A stretch of DNA of 9,381 nt. It comes from JBBSEZ01 sp038239195 (GTDB lineage Bacteria; Planctomycetota; Planctomycetia; Gemmatales; Gemmataceae). The notes under the pieces were generated by a model. The model made no database searches. It had not been told where the DNA came from and saw only the letters and a list, made by a program, of their open reading frames with translations. Shown here one piece after another: positions 1 to 5,162 of this stretch. The first letter of the stretch is position 1. Each line of letters starts with the position of its first letter. The translations under genes were made by a program, and so were the position numbers. Where the stretch lies: positions 1-9,381 of the forward strand of contig JBBSEZ010000393.1 of NCBI GenBank assembly GCA_038239195.1, given 5' to 3'.

Positions 1-837
1 GCTGGCGCCGCTGCGCGAGGCGATGCGATCGGCGCGCACGGCAGGGGGCGTCTCGGCGGGAGCGCGCGGGGCGGCGGCGGGCACGGGCGCCCGCAGGCGC
101 GGCTGGCGGTAGTAGGTGTCCGCGGCGGGCGGCATGTAGCCCGGGACGTTCGGCTTGCGCGTCTCCGTGGGGGTGACGCCCGGGGCGCGATCCTCGGTGA
201 TGCCCGCCGGCGGCGAGCTCGGGTTGGGCGTGCGATCCTCGGTGATCCCACCGCCGGCGGGGGGAACGAGGCCACCGCCGGCCGGGGGGACGAGGGTGGC
301 GCCGGCCGGCGGGGCTGCCACGGCCGCGCCCGTGGTGGTCGTGCAGCAAGTGGTCACGGGCTCGTAGTAGCACGCCTGGCGGTAACTGGTGACCGGCGTC
401 GTGCAAGTGCGCTGCAAGTAGCTGGTCACCGGGCAGCAGCGCTCGCGCAGCCGATAGCTCGTGCAGGGCTGGGCGACCTGCTGGTAGCGGCAGGTGCAGG
501 GGTCGTAGTAGCAGCTGTAGCGGTAGCTGGTGACCGTTTCGTAGTAGTAGCTCTTCTGGTACGTCGTCACGGGCTCGTAGTAGGTCGTGGTCTTGTAGGT
601 GGTGACGGGCTGGTAGTAGGACCGCTGCACGTAGCGGGTGGTGCATTGCTGCACCGGTTGGGGGCATGGCTGTGGGCAAGGGTCGGCCGCGTACATGGAG
701 ACGGCGGGAGCTGGCTGGGGGCTGCAGTTGTGGCAACAAACCTGAAAGACGTTGTTCCAGGCGGCGTCCGCGCGTCCGCCGCCCGCCAGGAGGGCTGCCA
801 GCGCGCAGCCCCACACGTAACCCTGCAAGGGCCTCAT
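1..837 (-). CDS. Secreted Tyr/Cys/Thr-rich repeat protein (C-terminus beyond window)
   Basis: An open frame of 279 codons runs leftward from ATG at 837 to the window edge without a stop, so the C-terminus is missing. The start is preceded by GAGGAG about 8 nt upstream. Residues 1-25 look like a signal peptide: MRP, a hydrophobic stretch (residues 8-19), then an ADA|A cleavage site. Residues 30-65 are Cys/Pro/Gln rich (VCCHNCS, PCPQPCPQPVQQC). Residues 71-165 hold eight tandem units of about 12 residues with consensus YYxPVTTY. Residues 176-219 hold PPAGGG and ITEDR repeats, and the visible end is Pro/Ala/Arg rich. I recognise no enzymatic domain. The many cysteines and tyrosines suggest an exported structural envelope protein that could be cross-linked. 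It recalls, in style only, the Planctomycete YTV-type Cys/Tyr/Thr repeats; a true relationship is unproven. Protein existence is fairly sure, function is not. Confidence 0.8.
   Translation of the reverse strand, partial: MRPLQGYVWGCALAALLAGGGRADAAWNNVFQVCCHNCSPQPAPAVSMYAADPCPQPCPQPVQQCTTRYVQRSYYQPVTTYKTTTYYEPVTTYQKSYYYETVTSYRYSCYYDPCTCRYQQVAQPCTSYRLRERCCPVTSYLQRTCTTPVTSYRQACYYEPVTTCCTTTTGAAVAAPPAGATLVPPAGGGLVPPAGGGITEDRTPNPSSPPAGITEDRAPGVTPTETRKPNVPGYMPPAADTYYRQPRLRAPVPAAAPRAPAETPPAVRADRIASRSGAS
181..312 (-). repeat. PPAGGG / ITEDR low-complexity repeat block
   Basis: Residues 176-219 of the same protein read as PPAGATLV, PPAGGGLV, PPAGGGITEDR, a short spacer, then PPAGITEDR and AP. Copies are 8-11 residues long. 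The composition suggests a flexible Pro/Gly linker between the Tyr/Cys repeat region and the rest of the protein. Confidence 0.7.
343..627 (-). repeat. Eight tandem 12-residue (36-bp) protein repeats, YYxPVTTY type
   Basis: Inside the secreted Tyr/Cys-rich protein, residues 71-165 divide cleanly into QRSYYQPVTTYK, TTTYYEPVTTYQ, KSYYYETVTSYR, YSCYYDPCTCRY, QQVAQPCTSYR (11 residues), LRERCCPVTSYL, QRTCTTPVTSYR and QACYYEPVTTCC. The P-V-T-S/T-Y core is the best kept part. In the later units, Tyr positions are often replaced by Cys. The DNA copies have diverged, so this is an old protein-level repeat rather than a fresh DNA duplication. Confidence 0.85.
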
Positions 838-959
838 GGCACGTTCTCCTCAACGATGTCTGGTGGTGGGACCTGGCCTCTTGTCTGCTCCAGCAACGCA
901 CCGGAGCGCACCACAAGTGCTCTTAGAAGGCAGCGCCGTGGGGCGCCAGCACATCATTC

Positions 960-988
960 ATCATTGGAAAGTATTGGGCCCGTTGCAA
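960..988 (-). promoter_or_regulatory. Possible sigma70-like promoter for the Tyr/Cys-rich secreted protein
   Basis: On the minus strand, TTGCAA (983-988) is followed after 17 nt by AATGAT (960-965). Each box matches the consensus at 4 of 6 positions. Transcription would start near 953, leaving a leader of about 115 nt before the ATG at 837. The match is modest and planctomycete promoters are poorly defined, so this is only a candidate. Confidence 0.25.
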
Positions 989-1061
989 GACAGATGGGGC
1001 CCCCGAGGGGGGGAATGTGAGGGGAGAGATGGTAAAGTTGTCAGGTCCGGTAAAGTCCGCA

Positions 1062-1089
1062 GCCCCGCGCGCGGAAAACGTCGCGGGGC
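1062..1089 (-). terminator. GC-rich hairpin downstream of tpx
   Basis: GCCCCGCG (1062-1069) and CGCGGGGC (1082-1089) form a perfect 8-bp stem around a 12-nt loop. The hairpin starts about 34 nt after the tpx stop codon. No clear T-run follows on the minus strand, so it is either a T-poor terminator or a 3'-end stabiliser. Confidence 0.35.
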
Positions 1090-1123
1090 CGCGGTTCGAT
1101 TCATGCTTTCCCCGCGCGGCGCC

Positions 1124-1645
1124 TCACAGGGCTGCCTTGAGGGCGGCCAGGGCCGGCTCGTAGTTGGGCTCGCTGGCGATCTCGCCGACGTATTCAACGT
1201 GCTTGATGATGCCGGCCTTATCGACGACGAAGACGGCGCGGGAGAGGAGCGGCAGGGCGAGGCCTTCGATGAGCGTGCCGTAGTTCTGCCCGAAGGAGTG
1301 GTCGTGGGTGTCGGAGAGCGACTGGACGTTGGCGATGGCCTTGTCGGTGCAGAAGCGCTTTTGCGCGAACGGGAGGTCCATGCTGACGGTGTAGCAGGCG
1401 ACCTGATCGCCGAGCGACGCCAGCTCGTCGGAGAACTTCTTGGTCTGGATGCTGCACACGGGCGTGTCGAGCGAGGGGACCACGTTGAAAAGCCGGGGCT
1501 TGGCGGTCGTTTGTGCCAGGCTGACCGTGTCCTTCATGCCGGTGGCGCAGGTGAAGTCGGGCGCCTTGTCGCCCGGCTTGAGCTGCGGGCCGAGCAGCGT
1601 CAAGGGCGAGCCGCGCAGGGTGGTCGCGTTGGGCCTCTTGTTCAT
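1124..1645 (-). CDS. tpx: Thiol peroxidase Tpx (atypical 2-Cys peroxiredoxin)
   Basis: This 173-residue protein matches the Tpx family in length and motifs. Such enzymes reduce hydrogen peroxide and alkyl hydroperoxides in the cytoplasm or periplasm using thioredoxin. The peroxidatic site PSLDTPVCSIQTKKF covers residues 57-71 with Cys64. The probable resolving cysteine is Cys99 in LPFAQKRFC, 35 residues later, close to the spacing of C61/C95 in E. coli Tpx. The conserved SRAVFVVD stretch with its Arg lies near residue 135. No signal peptide is seen, so it is probably cytoplasmic. The start is fixed by GAGGAGG a few bases before the ATG. It follows the LON-domain gene after 78 bp and is probably the last gene of that unit, although the gap could hold its own promoter. 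Confidence 0.95.
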   Translation of the reverse strand: MNKRPNATTLRGSPLTLLGPQLKPGDKAPDFTCATGMKDTVSLAQTTAKPRLFNVVPSLDTPVCSIQTKKFSDELASLGDQVACYTVSMDLPFAQKRFCTDKAIANVQSLSDTHDHSFGQNYGTLIEGLALPLLSRAVFVVDKAGIIKHVEYVGEIASEPNYEPALAALKAAL

Positions 1646-1723
1646 GGGGGTCCTCCTCGGTTGGTACGTGCGGACGGGGGCGCCCGGTCAAGATATGGTT
1701 GAGGGGGCGCTGCGTCCAAGGGC

Positions 1724-2407
1724 TCAGTTGGCGCTGAAGTCCGGCGGGAACTTGCGGGGCCCCTCCTCGGCCGGCGTCTTGGCTTCGAGGTGGCGCAACA
1801 GCAGCCGGGCGCGCGGCTCGACGCGCACTTCTTCGAGCAGCTGCAACTTGAGCTCGACCTCGAGCGGTAGGGCAAAGCTGAAGACATCGCACAGCGGGCC
1901 GAGGTCGAGCCCGCTGGCGATCAACTTGTGCAGCTGCGCCAGCGCGGCGCTCTGGGCGGCGAACCAGGCGTCGGCAGCCTTGCCGAGCCGGCGACGCAGC
2001 TCTTTCGCGATGCGGGCGCAGCCGACCGGGACGTCGGCGAGCACGTCCACGCGGGCACTGCGGTAGAGCTTGCCCGTCTGCACCTCTTCGCGGACGCGGG
2101 CGCGGGCGACGCCGTGCAGGAGGAGGTTGAAGCGCCCGTCGGAGAGGCGCTCTTCCTGGAAGATCCGGCCGACGCAGACGGTCGGGTAGATGGGCGGTCG
2201 CTTGTGGTAGTCTTCTTCCCAGTCGGGCTGGAGCAGCGCCAGCGCCATGAGGCGGTCGCCGGCGAGGGCGTCGGCCATGAGCTGGCGGTAGCGCGGCTCG
2301 AACACGTGCAGCGGCTGGATGACGTGAGGGAACAGCACCAGGTTGGGCAGGGGAAACAACCGGGCCGTCCCGCAGAAGTCTTCCAGAGGTGGTTGGCCTT
2401 GGCTCAT
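1724..2407 (-). CDS. Stand-alone LON substrate-binding domain protein
   Basis: A 227-residue protein of the PF02190 family, which is the N-terminal substrate-recognition domain of Lon protease without the ATPase or peptidase parts. The hallmark LFPLPNLVLFP lies at residues 17-27, with HVFEPRY at 34-40, VGRI at 79-82, and GRFNLLLHGVARARV at 91-105. The C-terminal third is helical and charged. Such proteins are widespread but poorly understood; they may recognise or chaperone unfolded proteins. I chose the ATG at 2407, which has GAGGG 7 nt upstream. An alternative in-frame ATG at 2425 adds six residues and makes an ATGA overlap with the DUF309 stop codon, preceded by a weaker GAGGA. Either way, translational coupling to DUF309 is likely. 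Confidence 0.9.
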   Translation of the reverse strand: MSQGQPPLEDFCGTARLFPLPNLVLFPHVIQPLHVFEPRYRQLMADALAGDRLMALALLQPDWEEDYHKRPPIYPTVCVGRIFQEERLSDGRFNLLLHGVARARVREEVQTGKLYRSARVDVLADVPVGCARIAKELRRRLGKAADAWFAAQSAALAQLHKLIASGLDLGPLCDVFSFALPLEVELKLQLLEEVRVEPRARLLLRHLEAKTPAEEGPRKFPPDFSAN

Positions 2408-2421
2408 GGAAAGGCCCTCGA

Positions 2422-2844
2422 TCATTCGTCCTCGCGAAGGTAGTCGTCCGGGTCGGGCCACGCCGTCGGGGGCGGGGCCAGGGCGATGCTCGGCACGAGG
2501 GCGGGGTCGGGCCTCGTGCTGCGGTCGGGCGCCGACGCGCCGAGGAGTGGGCGAAAGCACGCTTCCATCTGTCGCCAGAATGCCGCCGTGTCCATGCCGA
2601 GAAAGGGCGAGCCACAGGGCTGCATGTAGTCGCGGCTGGAGCGGTAGAGCTTGAGCGCCCCGCCGAGGTTTCCGCCGGTGAAATGGAACAGCCCCACCGC
2701 CGCCTGGATCAGCCCCTGGTAGAATCGGCGCTCGTTGCCGTGGCTCTCGGACCACAGGTCTTCCCAGACCTCGTGGGCCTCGAAGAAGTCCCGTTCGTTG
2801 AAGAACAGCACGCCTGCCAGGTAGCGCGGGTCGTAGGTGTCCAT
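2422..2844 (-). CDS. DUF309 family protein
   Basis: A 140-residue protein with the full DUF309 (PF03745) signature: FFEAHEVWEDLW at residues 20-31, then RRFYQGLIQAAVGLFHF at about 39-55, then a GGN..GALKLY helix. The family is a small all-helical fold of unknown biochemical function, possibly acting as a metal-binding or scaffold protein given the conserved H-E-x-W-E. The last 40 residues are Pro/Asp-rich and probably disordered. No signal peptide or membrane segment is present. It is the first gene of a leftward unit and abuts the LON-domain gene. The ATG at 2844 has no recognisable Shine-Dalgarno sequence, yet the frame begins right at the expected family N-terminus, so leaderless translation is possible. 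Confidence 0.9.
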   Translation of the reverse strand: MDTYDPRYLAGVLFFNERDFFEAHEVWEDLWSESHGNERRFYQGLIQAAVGLFHFTGGNLGGALKLYRSSRDYMQPCGSPFLGMDTAAFWRQMEACFRPLLGASAPDRSTRPDPALVPSIALAPPPTAWPDPDDYLREDE

Positions 2845-2850
2845 GCTGCC

Positions 2851-2856
2851 ATTCTA
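2851..2856 (-). promoter_or_regulatory. Possible -10 box for leaderless DUF309 transcript
   Basis: TAGAAT, 5 of 6 matches to TATAAT, sits 6 nt before the DUF309 ATG on the minus strand. Transcription would then begin at or next to the start codon, which would explain the missing Shine-Dalgarno sequence. I see no good -35 box at 16-18 nt, so confidence is low. Confidence 0.25.
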
Positions 2857-2924
2857 TGCAGACGGCGAGCGCCGCTCACCGTATTCCTGCCTCGCGAACG
2901 CCCTATCTATAGCCGAGGCGGCGC

Positions 2925-2952
2925 GAACTTGCCAGCGCTCCCACGATACAAT
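2925..2952 (+). promoter_or_regulatory. Possible promoter for the T2SF gene
   Basis: GAACTT (2925-2930) and TACAAT (2947-2952) are separated by 16 nt and lie about 30 nt before the T2SF start codon. TACAAT is a good -10 match. GAACTT is a weak sigma70 -35 but resembles the -35 of some ECF-sigma promoters. The region is divergent with the DUF309 unit, so a promoter is expected here. Confidence 0.25.
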
Positions 2953-2983
2953 ACCCACCGCCCCCGTTCCGCCGAGGCTTGCC

Positions 2984-4015
2984 ATGCCGTTCACGTCGCG
3001 CCTGTCGTTGTCGAGCCTGATCGATCTTTGTCGCGTCATGCGCCACTACCTCGGCGGTGGACTGTCGCTCGTCGAAGTCTTTCGCCAGCAAGAGAAGAAC
3101 GGGCCCGCCAGCATCCAACCCCTTGCCGGCCGCGTCGCCGTCGCGCTCGAACGGGGGACTTCTCTCTCCGAAGCGCTGAAGCGCGAAGAGGCGGCGTTTC
3201 CCCCACTCTTGCTGTCCCTGGCGAGCGTGGGCGAGCAGACGGGCATGCTGCCGGAGGTGTTCGGCGAACTGGAGAAATACTTCCAGCGCCAGTTGGCCCT
3301 GCGCCGGCAGTTCCTCGCCCGCGCCACCTGGCCGATGATCCAGTTCGTGCTGGCGACCTTCGTCCTCGCCGGGCTCATCCTCGTCATGGGGCTGCTCGCC
3401 CGGCCCGGGGCCAAGGCGTTCGACCCGCTCGGGCTGGGGCTGTCCGGCCTGGGGGGGGCGGTCCTCTTCCTCGTCGTGATCTGGGGCACGATCTTTGGGC
3501 TCGCCGGTGTCTATCTCCTGTTGACGCGCTCGCTGCGCCATCGGTCCGCCGTGGACCGCTTCCTGCTCAAGGTGCCCGCCCTGGGCCCTTGTCTGAACGC
3601 GCTGGCGCTGGGGCGCTTCTGCCTGGCCCTGCGCCTGACGACGGAGACGGGCATGTCGATCCACAAGGCGCTGCGCCTGTCGTTGCGAGCGACGGGCAAC
3701 GAGGCCTTCGCCGCCGAGACCAAAGGCGTGGAGCGGGCCGTGAAAGAAGGCGTCGACCTGGCGCTGGCGCTGAACGCGACGGGGCTGCTGCCTTACGACT
3801 TCCAGCGCATGCTCGAGGTGGCCGAGGAGTCCGGCACGCTCAGCGAGGTGCTGCGTCACCAGGGCGACCACTACCACGAGGAGGCGTCGCGCCGGCTGGC
3901 CACCCTGACGGGCGTGGTGAGCTACGGCGTGTGGGCGCTGGTGGCGCTGTTCATCATCGTGGCCATCTTCCGCATCTACCTGTCGTACCTCAGCATGTTT
4001 GACTCGATCGGATAG
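2984..4015 (+). CDS. T2SF-domain membrane protein (GspF/PilC-like platform protein, orphan)
   Basis: A 343-residue protein with two T2SF (PF00482) domains, as in GspF/PilC, the inner-membrane platform of type II secretion and type IV pilus machines. Each half carries the family motif: VGEQTGMLPEVF (residues 82-93) and AEESGTLSEVL (280-290). Predicted membrane helices lie at about 117-138, 154-180 and 310-336, giving the usual cytoplasm-membrane-membrane-cytoplasm-membrane order. It lacks the roughly 60-70-residue N-terminal extension of typical PilC/GspF, and no ATPase, secretin or pilin gene is visible nearby. The start at 2984 has GAGG 6 nt upstream and begins just before the first domain; an in-frame extension up to 2837 would cross the divergent promoter region and is rejected. 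The next gene begins 28 bp after the stop, so co-transcription is likely. Its partners would have to be encoded elsewhere. Confidence 0.88.
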   Translation: MPFTSRLSLSSLIDLCRVMRHYLGGGLSLVEVFRQQEKNGPASIQPLAGRVAVALERGTSLSEALKREEAAFPPLLLSLASVGEQTGMLPEVFGELEKYFQRQLALRRQFLARATWPMIQFVLATFVLAGLILVMGLLARPGAKAFDPLGLGLSGLGGAVLFLVVIWGTIFGLAGVYLLLTRSLRHRSAVDRFLLKVPALGPCLNALALGRFCLALRLTTETGMSIHKALRLSLRATGNEAFAAETKGVERAVKEGVDLALALNATGLLPYDFQRMLEVAEESGTLSEVLRHQGDHYHEEASRRLATLTGVVSYGVWALVALFIIVAIFRIYLSYLSMFDSIG

Positions 4016-4043
4016 GATGGGGGTTGAAAGGAGGAGGTAAACC

Positions 4044-4322
4044 ATGACGGTCCGACAGCCGCGTTACAGCGGGGATGAACACGCCCGCCGGGGAAGCGAA
4101 CTGTACGAGCGGCAGGTGAGGCCGCTGGTGGAGGGGAACACCGGCAAGATCGTCGCTATCGACCTTGAGTCGGGGGAGCTCGAGATGGCGGACCGGGTTC
4201 TGCCCGCGACCGACCGCCTTCTCGCGCGGCTTCCCGATGCGCAGGTGTGGTGCGAGCGCATCGGGCATGAGGCGGTTTACCGCTTTCGCTCGCCCCTCCT
4301 CTCGAGTCGGAGGCGCTCATGA
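4044..4322 (+). CDS. Conserved hypothetical protein, 92 aa
   Basis: A small protein behind an unusually strong ribosome binding site (AAAGGAGGAGGT, about 5 nt before the ATG). The core has the features ARRGSELYERQVRPLVEG (residues 14-31), GKIVAIDLESGELEM (34-48), then a DRLLARLPDAQVWCERIG helix-strand and a final VYRF. From memory this resembles a small family found in cyanobacteria and planctomycetes, often encoded just before a clan AA (retropepsin-like) aspartic protease and possibly forming a toxin-antitoxin-like or regulatory pair. No such protease follows here; instead a 16-codon ORF overlaps by ATGA. The C-terminal SSRRRS tail is basic. Function unknown; family link is recollection, not a search. 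Confidence 0.75.
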   Translation: MTVRQPRYSGDEHARRGSELYERQVRPLVEGNTGKIVAIDLESGELEMADRVLPATDRLLARLPDAQVWCERIGHEAVYRFRSPLLSSRRRS

Positions 4323-4369
4323 TCTTCCTGGTTGCTGGCGGCGACGTGACCATCGACGCAGTGCCGTGA
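4319..4369 (+). CDS. Possible 16-residue ORF coupled by ATGA to the 92-aa gene
   Basis: The ATG overlaps the stop of the preceding gene as ATGA, and the frame reads MIFLVAGGDVTIDAVP before TGA. It has no detectable domain. It could be a chance frame, a leader peptide for the ADP-ribosylglycohydrolase gene 25 bp later, or the remnant of a lost second gene. Only the overlap geometry supports it. Confidence 0.2.
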   Translation: MIFLVAGGDVTIDAVP

Positions 4370-4394
4370 CCGTTCTCCCAGGAGGGCCCCTCCC

Positions 4395-5162
4395 ATGCTC
4401 GGCGCCATCGCGGGCGACGTCATCGGCTCGGTCTACGAGGCCCGGCCCATCAAGACGCCCTATTTCTCTCCTCTATTCCACCACGACACCCGCTTCACCG
4501 ACGACACCGTGCTGACCGTCGCTCTCGCCGACAGCATCCTGGCCGGCGCCGACTACGGCGACAAGCTCCGCGAATACTTTCGCGCCTACCCCAACGCCGG
4601 CTACGGCGGCAGCTTCTTCCAGTGGGCCAGGTCCGGCAGCCGGCGCGCCTACAACAGTTTCGGCAACGGCAGTGCCATGCGCGTCAGCCCCATCGGCCAC
4701 GCTTACGAAACGCTCGAAGAAGTGCTCGCCCGCGCCAAGGAGAGTGCCGACTACACGCACAACCACCCCGAGGGCGTCAAAGGCGCTCAGGCCCCCGCCG
4801 CGGCCGTGTTCCTGGCGCGTCGGCAAACGCCAAAGGCCGAGATCAAGGACTACGTCGAGCGCACTTTCGGCTACGACCTCGGCCGTACGGTGGAGGCCAT
4901 CCGCCGCCGCTACTCCTTCGACGTGACCTGTATGAGGACCGTGCCGGAGGCGCTGGTAGCGTTCCTCCAAGCGGAGAGTTACGAAGACGCCGTCCGAAAA
5001 GCCATCTCGCTGGGCGGCGATAGCGACACGTTGGCTTGCATCGCCGGCGGAGTGGCGGGGGCCTATTACGGAGTGCCCGACGACATTCGCGCCGAGGCAA
5101 TGGGCAGGCTCGACGAGCCGTTGCGCGCCGTGGTCGGGGCGTTCTGCGCTCGGTTCTGCTGA
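4395..5162 (+). CDS. ADP-ribosylglycohydrolase family protein (DraG/ARH-like)
   Basis: A 255-residue hydrolase of PF03747, which removes ADP-ribose from modified proteins or small molecules using two magnesium or manganese ions. Motifs appear in family order: GAIAGDVIGSVYE (3-15), FTDDTVLT (34-41, metal ligands T35, D36, D37), HNHPEGVKGAQA (122-133), and SLGGDSDTLACIAGGVAGAYYG (from 205; second metal site D209, D211, T212). All catalytic metal ligands look intact. There is no signal peptide, so it is cytoplasmic. GGAGGG lies 8 nt before the ATG. No ADP-ribosyltransferase or nitrogen-fixation gene is visible, so the substrate is unknown. It follows the 92-residue gene and could be co-transcribed with it. 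Its last 97 bp overlap the 3' end of the opposing glycosyltransferase gene. Confidence 0.92.
   Translation: MLGAIAGDVIGSVYEARPIKTPYFSPLFHHDTRFTDDTVLTVALADSILAGADYGDKLREYFRAYPNAGYGGSFFQWARSGSRRAYNSFGNGSAMRVSPIGHAYETLEEVLARAKESADYTHNHPEGVKGAQAPAAAVFLARRQTPKAEIKDYVERTFGYDLGRTVEAIRRRYSFDVTCMRTVPEALVAFLQAESYEDAVRKAISLGGDSDTLACIAGGVAGAYYGVPDDIRAEAMGRLDEPLRAVVGAFCARFC

Noticed and set aside
155..367. Small plus-strand ORF of 70 codons with PPAGGT repeats
   Set aside because: It mirrors the Pro/Gly repeat block of the minus-strand secreted protein and has no own ribosome binding site.
1000..1012. CCCCC-GAG-GGGGG mini-hairpin
   Set aside because: Short homopolymer-based palindrome, common in such GC-rich DNA and without a gene end next to it.
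1218..2615. A 465-codon minus-strand open frame across tpx, the LON-domain gene and DUF309
   Set aside because: Arg/Pro/Ala-rich out-of-frame shadow of three recognisable genes on the same strand.
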